A stretch of 64,000 nt of DNA from Streptomyces rubiginosohelvolus (lineage in GTDB: Bacteria; Actinomycetota; Actinomycetes; Streptomycetales; Streptomycetaceae): contig NZ_BMTW01000001.1 in assembly GCF_014649875.1 (NCBI RefSeq), positions 1,178,001-1,242,000 on the forward strand. Reading direction: 5' to 3'. Position numbers and translations under genes: made by a program. Below are positions 33,598 through 42,926 of the stretch, one piece after another. The notes below the pieces were generated by a model that worked only from the letters and a program-made list of their open reading frames with translations, made no database searches and was not told the origin of the DNA. Within the stretch, counting starts at the first letter, position 1. Every line of letters starts with the position of its first letter.

Positions 33598-34173
33598 ATG
33601 CTGCGCCGTCTCGCCCTCTCCGCCGTCGTCCCGCTCGCCGTCCTCGCCGCCGCCGTGCCGGCGTCCACCGCCACCGCCTCCGGGGCCGCGTCCTCCGGGC
33701 CGGTGCCCTCGGCCGCGCCGACCTCCGGACCGTTCGCCGCCGCCCGGCCCGCCCTCGGCCCGCTGCCCATGCCCCTCCCGCTGCCCGGGTTCCTGGACGA
33801 CGGGGAGGGGACGGGGGCCGGTGAGGCCGACGAGACGCGGACGCGGCTCACCGTGAGCGTGGAGAACACCGGGATCCCGGGGGCCGACGGCACGTTCGAG
33901 CTGGAGTGCGGGCCCACCGGGGGCACCCACCCGGAGGGGCAGGCCGCCTGTGACCGGCTGGCGGAGGCCGGGGCCACCCGGGCCGGGCGGCAGGAGCTGT
34001 TCCGAGAGACCCCCGAGGGCACGATGTGCACGATGATCCACGGCGGCGACGCCTTCGCCCGCATCGTCGGCACCTGGGAGGGCCGGGCCGTGGACACCAC
34101 CGCCAGCCGTCGCGACGGCTGCGAGATCGCCCGCTGGAACAGCCTCGTGCCGGTGCTCCCGGATGTCCGGTAG
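33598..34173 (+). CDS. SSI-family subtilisin inhibitor-like protein
   Basis: A 191-residue secreted protease inhibitor. Signal peptide MLRRLALSAVVPLAVLAAAVPASTATA, then a Pro/Gly/Ala-rich extension to about residue 80 that ordinary SSIs (about 110 mature residues) lack. The inhibitor domain (about 80-188) has LECGPTGGTHPEGQAACDRL, reactive loop MCTMIHGGD and VGTWEGRAV. Four cysteines match the two SSI disulfides. By alignment P1-P1' is Met-Ile. SSIs inhibit extracellular subtilisin-like proteases and help time mycelial protein turnover. ATG 33598 follows TGGAG. Confidence 0.9.
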   Translation: MLRRLALSAVVPLAVLAAAVPASTATASGAASSGPVPSAAPTSGPFAAARPALGPLPMPLPLPGFLDDGEGTGAGEADETRTRLTVSVENTGIPGADGTFELECGPTGGTHPEGQAACDRLAEAGATRAGRQELFRETPEGTMCTMIHGGDAFARIVGTWEGRAVDTTASRRDGCEIARWNSLVPVLPDVR

Positions 34174-34520
34174 CCCCGTGACCGGTGAGCCCGTCGACGG
34201 CCGGCCCCTCGGCCGCCGGCCGTCGGCTGCGTGAAGAGGACGGCGGAGGACGTTCGCAACGGCGAAGAGGCGCGGCCCTTCCCAGGGCCCGGAAAGGCCC
34301 GCCCCGCCCCGCGTCCGCGCACGTCACAGGGTGTGCGGACGCTCACGGCATGGGCCCCTGGCGTACACCGCGCGCACAGAACCTTGGTGAGAGCTCCCCC
34401 TCATCCGCCGCCCCCGGGGCCTCCCCTGGCCTTAGACTCCTCCAGTGACAGTCTGCGGCCCGAGGGGCAAGATGGGGCCCGCTGTCGGCAAGGTGCGGTA
34501 ATCAGGGAGGAAGCGTCGTC
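34174..34520. other. 347-bp intergenic region
   Basis: Holds the SSI terminator (34195-34225) and presumably the promoter of the PAS-protein gene. GGGAGGAAG lies upstream of GTG 34521. No gene seen. Confidence 0.6.
34195..34225 (+). terminator. Terminator of the SSI-like gene
   Basis: CGACGGCCGGC (34195-34205), 9-nt loop, GCCGGCCGTCG (34215-34225), 22 nt after the stop. Confidence 0.7.
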
Positions 34521-37500
34521 GTGAGCAGCAGGCCATCCCGAGGCACTGCTCGCCTCGCAGCCATACTCGATGCCCTTCCTGACGGGCTTCTGCTCGTCAA
34601 TTGCAATGGCACGGTCGTCAACGCCAACGCCATCGCCCTCGAAATGTTCGAGACGCCGGGCACCGCGCTCGTCGGTCGCGGACTGCTCGATCTGCTGCCG
34701 GAGTTCGACTCCAAGCTGATCCCGGGGTCGATGCGACGGCCCGAGGCTGCGGACGAGCAGGGCAGGACCAAGCCCACGCGGATGACCGCGCGGCGCACCG
34801 ACGGCCACGAGTATCCGGTCGAGGTCACCAGCGCGAGCCTCGACAGCGGACAGGCCGCGTACAACGACATCCACTCCAGCTACACCGGCGACGAGCTCCT
34901 CATGATCGTCGTACGCGATCTCTCCGGCACCGTCGACACCGAGGCCGAGCTGGCCCGTTCGCAGCGGCAGACCGAGATGATCCTGCGGGCCGCGTCCGAA
35001 GGCGTCGTCGGTACGGACACCGACGGGCGCGTCGTCCTCGTCAACCCCGCCGCCGCGCAGATCCTCGGCTTCCGGGCCAGCGACCTCGGCGGCCAGGAGC
35101 TGCACCCGCTGATCCTGCACTCGCGGGCGGAGGGCGAGCCGTTCCCGTACGAGGACTCCCCGCTCGCCGACACCCTCAAGTCCGGGCGCAAGCACCGGGT
35201 GCGCGGGCAGGTGCTGTGGTCCAAGAGCGGCGACCGGGTGCCGGTGGACCTGACGACCGCGCCGGTACGCGACGGGGACCAGCTCGTCGGCGCGGTGATG
35301 ACGTTCACCGACCGCCGGCCGCACGAGGAGCTGTCCGCCCAGCACAAGAACGTCGTCGCCGAGCTGACCACGAGCCACTCCGCCGAGGTCACCGCGCTCA
35401 AGGAGGCGCACGCCAAGGAGCTGGAGTCGCTGAAGGAGGCGCACGCCGCCGAGCTCGCCGACCGCAGCGAGCGGTACGCCGCCGAGATCGAGGGCCAGGC
35501 CGAGCTGCTCGCCTCCCTGGGCGCCCAGCACGCCCAGCTCACCGCCGTCCTCGGAGGTTCGCTGCGCGGGCCCCTGGAGGAGCTGCGCGGCGAGCTGTCC
35601 GCGCTCGCCTCCGACCCGGCCGGTCAGCTGTGGCCCGAGGCCAACCAGATCCTGCACCACCTCGCCGCCGGGTACGCCCGGATGACCACCCTCGTCGACA
35701 ACGTCCTCGGCTACCAGCGCCTCGACGCGGGGGTGGAGGGGCTGCACAAGGCCCCCGCCCTGGTCGAGGGGATCGTGAAGGGCGGCATCGACGGGGCGGT
35801 CGAGCTGATCGGCCCCGGGCGCGCCCAGTTCGCCGTGCACGCCCCGCCGATCGAGGCCGAGGTCGACGCGCGCCGGCTCGCGACCGCCATCGCCCATCTC
35901 GTCGCGGACGTCTGCGGGGTCGACTCGACCGGCAAGACCCGGGCCGTCCCCGGAGGCGGCTACGTCGACTCCACCGTGGTCGTGGCCGCCGCCCAGCGCG
36001 GTGACGTCGTCCGCATCGAGGTGCGTGGCCCGTTCGCCGGGGGCGACCCGGTGCACGAGCCGATCGTCCGCGGCATCGTCCAGGCCCACGGCGGGGTCCT
36101 CCAGACCCACGAGATGCCCGGAATGAGCGGCAGCGCGTACGTCCTCGACGTGCCCATCGGCGCGGCGTCCGGCACGATCGCGCCCCCGGAGCCGGACGGG
36201 AACGGCCTGTCGCCCGAGCCCGCCGCCCCGATGTCCTCGTCGTCGCCGGAAGGCATCGGAGCGCCGGGCGTCACCAGCGGCGGCCGGCGCCGGGCGCGCA
36301 GGTCCTCCACCGACGCGTTCCTGGACAGCCCGGCCGGTACGCCGGAGAGCGCGGGTGACGGCACAGCGGCCGAGGCTCCCGCTGCTCCCGTCGCCGACGA
36401 CCGGCCCGTCGCCGAGCCGACCGGGCGTCGGCGCGCGCGCCGCGGACCGGCCGCACCCGAGGAGCAGCAGGCCCCCGAGCTGATCCCGGCCCAGCAGGGC
36501 GAGGGCTCCGGGCGACGGCGCGGCCGTCCCAGCCCCGCCGAGGCGGCCCTGGACACCGCTCCCGTGACGGGCGCCGGTACCACCGGGAACGCCGTGCGGG
36601 AGCCGCAGCCGCAGCGCCAGGCGCTGGCCCTGACCTCCGGCCCGTCCGGGCCCTCGGAGGGGGCGGTCGTCACCGCGGCCGAGAACGCCCAGGGCGGCGG
36701 CCGTCCGCAGCTCGGGCAGACCGTTCCGCCCCAGGGCGTCCCGGTCGACCCGCAGCAGCCCGTTCCGCCCAGCGGCCGGCGAGCCCGTCGGGAGGGCGAG
36801 CCCGCCGCCCTGCCCGCCCTCACGTCCGGCAATGGCAACGGCAACGGCGGACACCCGGACCCGGCCCAGCAGCCGGGCGGCCGGCGAGCCCGGCGCGCGC
36901 TGGCCGCCGCCCAGGAGCGCACCGCGGCGGACGCCGGTCCGCGTACCGCCTTCGCCCTGCCGCCCGCCGACGCGGACCGGGCGCCGGTGGTCCCCGACGC
37001 CCCGGTGAGCCCCATCGCTCCGGTGGGCCCCGACGACGCGAGCGCCCATCACGCGCGTACGGCACCGGAGGCCGGCCACACTCCTCCGCAGGCGCACCCG
37101 GACGGCCCGGCGCACCACCTCCCGCAGACGGACGCGACCTCCGGGCAGGGGATCCCGGGGCAGGGCGTTTCCGGGACGGACACCTCCGGGAACGGCCTCC
37201 CGCAGGGTCCGGCGCCGACAGCGGGACAGGGCCCGGAGACCGGCTCCTGGGGCGACAGCTGGCACCACGAGCAGACCGGGCAGACCGGGCACACCACCGG
37301 CGTCGCCGTCACCGGCCCCGGGGCGCACCCGGCCGACGGTGACCCCGGCGTTCCGGCCCCGGACGCGCGGCGGCAGCCGCTGCCCGCCGAGGAGCCGATG
37401 CCGGAGGGCACCAACCCCGACTCGACGCAGGGGAGGGCCTTCAGCGTGCGCACGCTGGGCCAGGGCGTGCCGTTCGCCCAGCACCTCGCGCATCAGCAGA

Positions 37501-38660
37501 ACCAGCCGCACCAGAGTCTTGGTGGGGCCGGCCGGCGTCGCAAGCTCGCCGCCCCGCCGGAGGGCGACCGCACCCCGGGCCAGCAGGCCGCGGCGCAGCA
37601 GGACCGCCGGGGCGCGCAGCCGACGTCGGGAGCGACGCCTACGCCCGCTCCCGCGACGACGAACACGCCCACACCCCCGCCCGGAGCGCAGCAGAGCCAG
37701 TCCCCGGCCCAGCCCCACGGTCCGGCGCACGAGCTCGCCCAGCAGGGTCACACGGGTGGCAAGCCCGGCGCCGCCTACGGCGAGGGGCAGCTGCTCGCGC
37801 CGCCGGTGGCGGAGGGGCGTGCGTACGCCATAGGGGCGCCCGACGAGGGCGCCGAAGGTCCCGAGCCGCTGGACGGGCCCGGGGGCGCGGTCGAGGTCGC
37901 CAACCGGCCGCACCCGCACCCGGTCGACGACGAGCTGCCGCCCGAGCCGCTGGACAACCCGCGTCGGCTGCTGGTCTGGCCCGCCCCCGACGTACCGACC
38001 CAGCAGGCGCTGAGCGACCGGGGCTACCGTCCCGTGATCGTGAACTCCCGTGAGGAGGTCGACGCCCAGATCGCCGCGTTCCCCGCCGCGCTCTTCGTCG
38101 ACCCGCTGACCGGTCCCATCACCCGTACCGCGTTGCAGTCGCTGCGCCAGGCGGCCGTCGCGGCCGAGGTCCCGGTGCTGGTCACCGCCGGTCTCGGGCA
38201 GGCGACCCGGGAAGCGGCGTACGGCGCGGACCCGGCCGTCCTCCTCAAGGCGCTGGCCCCGCGCGACAGCGAACAGCATCCCTCGCGGGTGCTCCTGATC
38301 GAGGAGCACGAGGAGATCGCGGTGGCGCTCACGCAGACCCTGGAGCGGCGCGGGATGCAGGTGGCGCGCGCCGCGACGGACAGCGAGGCCGTGGACCTGG
38401 CGGGCCGGATGCGGCCGAACCTCGTGGTGATGGACCTGATGCAGGTACGCCGTCGGCGCGCCGGAATCGTCGACTGGCTGCGGGCCAACGGACAGCTGAA
38501 CCGCACCCCGCTGGTCGTCTACACCTCGGCCGGGATGGACCAGGCGGAGCTGCCGCGGCTCGGATCGGGTGAAACCGTTCTCTTCCTGGCGGAACGGTCG
38601 ACCAGCGACGAGGTCCAGTCCCGGATCGTCGACCTGCTGGCGAAGATCGGCACCAACTGA
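34521..38660 (+). CDS. Large PAS-PAS pseudo-hybrid histidine kinase
   Basis: A 1379-residue cytoplasmic protein. PAS1 at about 5-140, PAS2 at about 150-275 (ILRAASEGVVGTDTDGRVVL), coiled coil at about 280-345 (repeated KEAHAKELESL), then a histidine-kinase-shaped region at about 345-550: LGGSLRGPLEELRGE sits where SHELRTPL should be, so the phosphoacceptor His is absent, and no N box is visible. Residues about 555-1130 are disordered, Pro/Gln/Gly-rich, with spaced basic motifs (GRRRARR, GRRRARRG, GRRRGR, GRRARR, GRRARRA, GRRRK). The end (about 1150-1379) carries two receiver-like folds; the last has IEEHEE, VVMDLMQ and VYTSAG. It probably acts by binding, not kinase activity. Confidence 0.88.
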   Translation: MSSRPSRGTARLAAILDALPDGLLLVNCNGTVVNANAIALEMFETPGTALVGRGLLDLLPEFDSKLIPGSMRRPEAADEQGRTKPTRMTARRTDGHEYPVEVTSASLDSGQAAYNDIHSSYTGDELLMIVVRDLSGTVDTEAELARSQRQTEMILRAASEGVVGTDTDGRVVLVNPAAAQILGFRASDLGGQELHPLILHSRAEGEPFPYEDSPLADTLKSGRKHRVRGQVLWSKSGDRVPVDLTTAPVRDGDQLVGAVMTFTDRRPHEELSAQHKNVVAELTTSHSAEVTALKEAHAKELESLKEAHAAELADRSERYAAEIEGQAELLASLGAQHAQLTAVLGGSLRGPLEELRGELSALASDPAGQLWPEANQILHHLAAGYARMTTLVDNVLGYQRLDAGVEGLHKAPALVEGIVKGGIDGAVELIGPGRAQFAVHAPPIEAEVDARRLATAIAHLVADVCGVDSTGKTRAVPGGGYVDSTVVVAAAQRGDVVRIEVRGPFAGGDPVHEPIVRGIVQAHGGVLQTHEMPGMSGSAYVLDVPIGAASGTIAPPEPDGNGLSPEPAAPMSSSSPEGIGAPGVTSGGRRRARRSSTDAFLDSPAGTPESAGDGTAAEAPAAPVADDRPVAEPTGRRRARRGPAAPEEQQAPELIPAQQGEGSGRRRGRPSPAEAALDTAPVTGAGTTGNAVREPQPQRQALALTSGPSGPSEGAVVTAAENAQGGGRPQLGQTVPPQGVPVDPQQPVPPSGRRARREGEPAALPALTSGNGNGNGGHPDPAQQPGGRRARRALAAAQERTAADAGPRTAFALPPADADRAPVVPDAPVSPIAPVGPDDASAHHARTAPEAGHTPPQAHPDGPAHHLPQTDATSGQGIPGQGVSGTDTSGNGLPQGPAPTAGQGPETGSWGDSWHHEQTGQTGHTTGVAVTGPGAHPADGDPGVPAPDARRQPLPAEEPMPEGTNPDSTQGRAFSVRTLGQGVPFAQHLAHQQNQPHQSLGGAGRRRKLAAPPEGDRTPGQQAAAQQDRRGAQPTSGATPTPAPATTNTPTPPPGAQQSQSPAQPHGPAHELAQQGHTGGKPGAAYGEGQLLAPPVAEGRAYAIGAPDEGAEGPEPLDGPGGAVEVANRPHPHPVDDELPPEPLDNPRRLLVWPAPDVPTQQALSDRGYRPVIVNSREEVDAQIAAFPAALFVDPLTGPITRTALQSLRQAAVAAEVPVLVTAGLGQATREAAYGADPAVLLKALAPRDSEQHPSRVLLIEEHEEIAVALTQTLERRGMQVARAATDSEAVDLAGRMRPNLVVMDLMQVRRRRAGIVDWLRANGQLNRTPLVVYTSAGMDQAELPRLGSGETVLFLAERSTSDEVQSRIVDLLAKIGTN

Positions 38661-38677
38661 GCATCCGCGTACTGCAG

Positions 38678-38723
38678 AACAGGGCGGGGGCGGTACGGAA
38701 TTCCGTACCGCCCCCGCCCTGTT
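38678..38723. terminator. 46-bp perfect palindrome
   Basis: AACAGGGCGGGGGCGGTACG continues to a centre at 38700/38701 and is mirrored exactly to 38723, giving 23-bp arms without loop. It follows the PAS-protein stop by 17 nt, faces the convergent ligase gene, and its last three bases are shared with parS. Confidence 0.85.
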
Positions 38724-38734
38724 TCACGTGAAAC
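38721..38734. other. parS: parS: ParB binding site
   Basis: GTTTCACGTGAAAC is a perfect 14-bp palindrome identical to the Streptomyces parS consensus as I know it. ParB loads here as a CTP-dependent clamp, spreads, and organises origin regions for segregation into spores. It lies in the short convergent gap between the PAS-protein and ligase genes, overlapping the terminator by GTT. Confidence 0.9.
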
Positions 38735-38764
38735 CAGAGGTGGAGCCACAGGTGGAGCGGAGGC

Positions 38765-40417
38765 TCAGAGCTGGGTGACGTCCAGCTCCCCCTCCGCGTA
38801 CTGCCTGCGGATCACCTTCTTGTCGAACTTGCCCACGCTCGTCTTCGGCACGGCGGGGATCACCGACCAGCGCTCCGGCAGCTGCCACTTGGCGATGCCC
38901 GACTCGGCGAGGAACGCCTTCAGCGCCTCGTAGTCGACGTTGGCGGCGCCCTCCTTGAGGACGACGGTCGCGAGCGGCCGCTCGCCCCACTTCTCGTCCG
39001 GTACGGCGACGACGGCCGCCTCCGCGACGTCCGGGTGGGCCATCAGCGCGTTCTCCAGCTCGACGCTGGAGATCCATTCGCCGCCCGACTTGATGACGTC
39101 CTTGGCCCGGTCGGTGAGGGTGAGGAAGCCGTCGGTGCTGATCACGCCGACGTCGCCGGTCTTCAGCCAGCCGTCCTCGCTGAACTTGTCCTCGGGGCGC
39201 AGGTGCTCACCGTTGGACCCGCCGTAGTAGGCGGCGGCGATCCAGGGTCCCCGGACCTCCAGCTCACCGGCCGACTCGCCGTCCCACGGGAGGTGTTCGC
39301 CGCCGGGGCCGACCAGCCGCGCCTCGACTCCGGCGGGGAAGCGGCCCTGGGTGACCCGGTAGGGCCACTGCTCCTCGTCGCTCAGGCCGGCGGGCGGGTG
39401 GGCCATGGTGCCCAGCGGCGAGGTCTCCGTCATGCCCCAGGCGTGGCAGAGCCGGACGCCGAGCTTGTCGTACGCCTCCATCAGCGAGGGCGGGCAGGCC
39501 GCGCCGCCGATGGTCACGTTGGCCATGGAGGTGAGGTCGCGGGGGTTGGCGGTGACCTCGGCGAGCAGGCCCTGCCAGATGGTGGGGACCGCGGCCGCGT
39601 GCGTGGGGCGCTCGCGCTCGATCATGTCGGCGAGCGGCGCGGGCTGGAGGAAGCGGTCCGGCATGAGCATGTTGACGCCGCTCATGAACGTGGCGTGCGG
39701 CAGGCCCCAGGCGTTCACATGGAACTGGGGCACGACGACGAGGGTGGTGTCCTTGTCGGTCAGCCCCATCGACTCGGTCATGTTGACCTGCATCGAGTGC
39801 AGGTAGATCGACCGGTGCGAGTAGACGACGCCCTTGGGGTCGCCCGTGGTGCCGGAGGTGTAACACATGGCGGCGGCCTGGCGTTCGTCCAGCTCGGGCC
39901 AGTCGTACGTGGTGGAGCGGCCCGCGATCAGCTCCTCGTACTCGTGCACGCGGGGCGTGATCCCGGCGAGGGCGGACCGGTCGCCGGGCCCGGCCACGAC
40001 GACGTGCTCGATGCTCGGCAGGTGGGGCAGCAGCGGCACGAGGAGCGGCAGCAGCGAACCGTTGACGATCACCGCCTTGTCGTCCGCGTGGTTGACGATC
40101 CAGGCGAGCTGCTCGGGCGGCAGCCGGAGGTTGAGGGTGTGGAGCACGGCGCCCATGGAGGGGATGGCGAGGTAGGCCTCGACATGCTCCGCGTTGTTCC
40201 ACATGAGCGTGGCGACGCGCTGGTCGCCGTCGATGCCCAGCTCGTCGCGGAGCGCGTTGGCCAGCTGGGTGGCGCGGGCGCCGATCTCGGCGAAGGTACG
40301 GCGGTGCGGCTCGGGTTCGCCGGTCCAGGTCGTGACCTGCGACTTCCCGTGAATCGTCATCCCGTGGTGGAGGATGCGGGTGACAGTCAGCGGTACGTCC
40401 TGCATGGTGCTCAGCAC
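38765..40417 (-). CDS. Long-chain fatty acid-CoA ligase (AMP-dependent synthetase)
   Basis: A 550-residue ANL-superfamily enzyme that activates a carboxylic acid with ATP and joins it to CoA. Motifs: P-loop-like [17 protein letters not shown] (about 180-197), A5-type [11 protein letters not shown]7 KTGDVG, A8 [17 protein letters not shown] and A10 Lys in [11 protein letters not shown]. FadD-like medium/long-chain preference is suggested by overall similarity. GTG 40417 is chosen because GGGAGGA lies 5 nt upstream; ATG 40405 is the alternative. It could supply CoA esters to the acyl-CoA gene cluster at 41335-46153. Confidence 0.93.
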   Translation of the reverse strand: MLSTMQDVPLTVTRILHHGMTIHGKSQVTTWTGEPEPHRRTFAEIGARATQLANALRDELGIDGDQRVATLMWNNAEHVEAYLAIPSMGAVLHTLNLRLPPEQLAWIVNHADDKAVIVNGSLLPLLVPLLPHLPSIEHVVVAGPGDRSALAGITPRVHEYEELIAGRSTTYDWPELDERQAAAMCYTSGTTGDPKGVVYSHRSIYLHSMQVNMTESMGLTDKDTTLVVVPQFHVNAWGLPHATFMSGVNMLMPDRFLQPAPLADMIERERPTHAAAVPTIWQGLLAEVTANPRDLTSMANVTIGGAACPPSLMEAYDKLGVRLCHAWGMTETSPLGTMAHPPAGLSDEEQWPYRVTQGRFPAGVEARLVGPGGEHLPWDGESAGELEVRGPWIAAAYYGGSNGEHLRPEDKFSEDGWLKTGDVGVISTDGFLTLTDRAKDVIKSGGEWISSVELENALMAHPDVAEAAVVAVPDEKWGERPLATVVLKEGAANVDYEALKAFLAESGIAKWQLPERWSVIPAVPKTSVGKFDKKVIRRQYAEGELDVTQL

Positions 40418-40590
40418 GGCGTCCTCCCGGTGGGCGCTACGCGGCAGTAGGGTTCCGCTGATTCTGCGCACATACCACGCGGTATGTCACTACTCGCGGG
40501 AGAAAATTCCTGACCGGGGCGTTGCGGGAGACTTTTCCGTGATCGTGAACCTGGGGGCCGAAGAACCGGACCGACGCCACCGGACCGGCG

Positions 40591-41154
40591 TCAGCGGACC
40601 GGTGTCAGCTCCGGGTCCTCGCGGAGCTTGCCGAGGGCGCGGGAGACGGCGCTCTTGACCGTACCGATCGACACGCCGAGGACCTCCGCCGTCTGGGCCT
40701 CGCTCAGGTCCTCGTAGTAGCGCAGGACGACCATCGCGCGCTGGCGGTCCGGGAGCTTGAGCACCGCGCGCCACATCGCGTCGTGCAGCGACTGCTGCTC
40801 GGCGGGGTCGGGTGCCGGGGCGGCCTCCCGCTCGGGCAGTTCCTCGCAGGCGAACTCGTCGATCTTGCGCTTGCGCCACTGCGAGGTGCGGGTGTTCAGC
40901 AGGGCCCGGCGGACGTAGCCGTCCAGCGCCCGGTGGTCCTCGATTCGCTCCCACGCCACGTACGTCTTGGCGAGCGCGGTCTGCAGCAGGTCCTCCGCGT
41001 CGCACGGGTTCGCGGTGAGCGAGCGCGCGGTACGCAGCAGGACCGGCCCCCGGGCCCGTACGTACGAGGAGAACGACGCGTAGGGCGCGTGGGGGTGGTG
41101 TCCGGCGGTGGCGGAGGCCGCCCTGGAGGCGCCCGTGCAGACTGGCGTGGTCAT
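40591..41154 (-). CDS. SigE-family RNA polymerase sigma factor (ECF type)
   Basis: A 187-residue ECF sigma factor of the actinobacterial SigE-family (TIGR02983 type). Region 2 (about 30-95): FSSYVRARGPVLLRTARSLT, CDAEDLLQTALAKTYVAWER. Region 4 (about 130-180): LPDRQRAMVVLRYYEDLSEA, VLGVSIGTVKSAVSRALGKL. There is no anti-sigma gene next to it. ATG 41154 is used; GGAG lies just upstream and a GTG at 41163 is a second possibility. Its neighbours are metabolic, so its regulon is not evident. Confidence 0.92.
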   Translation of the reverse strand: MTTPVCTGASRAASATAGHHPHAPYASFSSYVRARGPVLLRTARSLTANPCDAEDLLQTALAKTYVAWERIEDHRALDGYVRRALLNTRTSQWRKRKIDEFACEELPEREAAPAPDPAEQQSLHDAMWRAVLKLPDRQRAMVVLRYYEDLSEAQTAEVLGVSIGTVKSAVSRALGKLREDPELTPVR

Positions 41155-41334
41155 GTACTCCACGCTAGGAGCGGGCACCGCCGAAGGGATCGGCCCCAGG
41201 TCCCGAAGCGCTGTCCGCCTCAGGTTGTAGGGGGCGTCCACCCTGAACCTCCTGAAGGTGGACGGGCCTTCCCACCTCCGTCAGGGTCCACCCCCGAGAG
41301 CCCCCGGGAGCAGCCCGGGCCCGGGCGGTTCCGC

Positions 41335-42501
41335 TCAGCCGTCCGCGCCGAGGACCAGGCCCGACGTCGGAACGCCCGTACCGGCCGTGACCAGGGATCT
41401 CACCGCGCCCGCCACCTGGTTCACCGAGGTGCCCCGGATCTGCCGGACGGCCTCCGCGATGCCGTTCATCCCATGGAGGTACGCCTCCCCCAGCTGACCC
41501 CCGTGGGTGTTCAGGGGCAGGGCGTCCGCCGCGACGAAGTCACCCGCCTCCCCCGGCCCGCAGAAGCCGAACTCCTCCAACTGCATCAGGACGAACGGGG
41601 TGAAATGGTCATAGAGGATGCCCACATTGATGTCGGCCGGGGACAGTCCGGAGCTGCGCCAGAGCTGCCGGGCGACGACGGCGGTCTCCGGCAGGCCGGT
41701 GAGCCCGTCCCGGTAGAAGCTCGTCATCTGCTCCTGCGACCGGCCCGCACCCTGTGCCGCCGCGACGACGACGGCGGGCGGCCGGGGCAGATCGCGGGCC
41801 CGCTCCACGCTGGTGACGACGAGGGCCTGGCCGCCGTCGGTCTCCTGGCAGCAGTCCAGCAGCCGCAGCGGCTCCACGATCCAGCGGGACGCGGCGTGGT
41901 CGGCGAGCGTGATGGGCTTCCCGTGGAAGTACGCCGCCGGGTTCCGCGCCGCGTGCCGCCGGTCGACCACCGCCACATGCCCGAAGACCTCCGGGTCGAG
42001 GCCGTAGGTGTGCAGGTAGCGCTGGGCCGCCATCGCCACCCAGGAGGCGGGGGTGAGCAGCCCGTACGGCAGGTTCCAGCCGAGCGCCGCGCCCTCGGCG
42101 GTGGGCTCGCGCCGCTGGACGCCGGAGCCGAAGCGGCGGCCGGAGCGTTCGTTGAAGGCCCGGTAGCAGACGACGACGTCCGCGATGCCGCTCGCCACCG
42201 CGAGGGCGGCCTGCTGCACGGTGGCGCAGGCCGCGCCGCCGCCGTAGTGGATCCGGGAGAAGAACGACAGCTCGCCGATCCCGGCCGCCTGGGCGACGGT
42301 GATCTCGGGGCTGGTGTCCATGGTGAAGGTGACGAGCCCGTCCACGTCGGCGGGGGTGAGGCCGGCGTCGTCGAGGGCGGCGCGGACGGCCTCGACGGCC
42401 AGCTTCAGTTCGCTGCGGCCGGAGTCCTTGGAGAACTCGGTGGCGCCGATGCCGACGATCGCGGCCTTCCCGCCGAGCGAGTCGGCTCTGCGGATGCTCA
42501 T
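41335..42501 (-). CDS. Thiolase-like lipid-transfer protein (Ltp2-type aldolase)
   Basis: A 388-residue thiolase-superfamily protein: AAIVGIGATEFSKDSGRSEL at the N-terminus, YGGGAACATVQQAALAVASG, and C-terminal LNTHGGQLGEAYLHGMNGI. In Mycobacterium Ltp2 is a retro-aldolase that, with the DUF35 domain of ChsH2, cleaves the last propionyl unit from the steroid side chain. The DUF35 partner is encoded two genes upstream here. Last gene of a five-gene overlapping operon (4-bp overlap with the MaoC gene). Confidence 0.88.
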   Translation of the reverse strand: MSIRRADSLGGKAAIVGIGATEFSKDSGRSELKLAVEAVRAALDDAGLTPADVDGLVTFTMDTSPEITVAQAAGIGELSFFSRIHYGGGAACATVQQAALAVASGIADVVVCYRAFNERSGRRFGSGVQRREPTAEGAALGWNLPYGLLTPASWVAMAAQRYLHTYGLDPEVFGHVAVVDRRHAARNPAAYFHGKPITLADHAASRWIVEPLRLLDCCQETDGGQALVVTSVERARDLPRPPAVVVAAAQGAGRSQEQMTSFYRDGLTGLPETAVVARQLWRSSGLSPADINVGILYDHFTPFVLMQLEEFGFCGPGEAGDFVAADALPLNTHGGQLGEAYLHGMNGIAEAVRQIRGTSVNQVAGAVRSLVTAGTGVPTSGLVLGADG

Positions 42502-42926
42502 GTTCCGGACCTCTTCGGGCTCGGGCCGGGGAGGGCGATGGTGACCGTGCCGGTGACGTGGCGGCCAATGCCGTTGTCGCCGGTGACCTGAACGACGGCT
42601 TCGGCCGGTTCGCCTGCGGCCACTTCGGTGATCCGTCCGGTCAACCGCATCACGTCACCCGGGTAGTTGGGCGCGCCGAGCCGGATCGCGACCTTGCGGA
42701 GGACGGCGGTGGGGCCGAAGTGGTCGGTGAGGTAGCGGCCGACGAGCCCGTTGGTGGTGAGGATGTTCATGAAGATGTCGGGGGAGCCCTTCTCCCGGGC
42801 CAGCTCCGCGTCGTGGTGGACGTCCTGGTAGTCGCGCGAGGCGATGGCCCCGGCGACGATCAGGGTCCGGGTCACCGGGATGTCCAGGGGCGGAAGCTCG
42901 TCGCCGACGCGGTACGCCCGCGTCAT
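42498..42926 (-). CDS. MaoC-family enoyl-CoA hydratase subunit (ChsH1-like)
   Basis: A 142-residue single hotdog-fold protein. The hydratase-2 motif appears as SRDYQDVHHDAELAREKG, with catalytic Asp and His; DIFMNILTTNGLVGRYLTDHF is the central helix. In the mycobacterial igr system ChsH1 pairs with the MaoC half of ChsH2 to hydrate the enoyl-CoA side chain; the same pairing is expected with the gene at 43992. The start overlaps the stop of the dehydrogenase gene (ATGA at 42923-42926). Confidence 0.88.
   Translation of the reverse strand: MTRAYRVGDELPPLDIPVTRTLIVAGAIASRDYQDVHHDAELAREKGSPDIFMNILTTNGLVGRYLTDHFGPTAVLRKVAIRLGAPNYPGDVMRLTGRITEVAAGEPAEAVVQVTGDNGIGRHVTGTVTIALPGPSPKRSGT

Noticed and set aside
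34401..38309. A 1302-codon open frame on the minus strand opposite the PAS-protein gene.
   Set aside because: It is a mirror frame created by extreme third-position GC in the real gene; its product is low-complexity Arg/Gly/Leu without domains.
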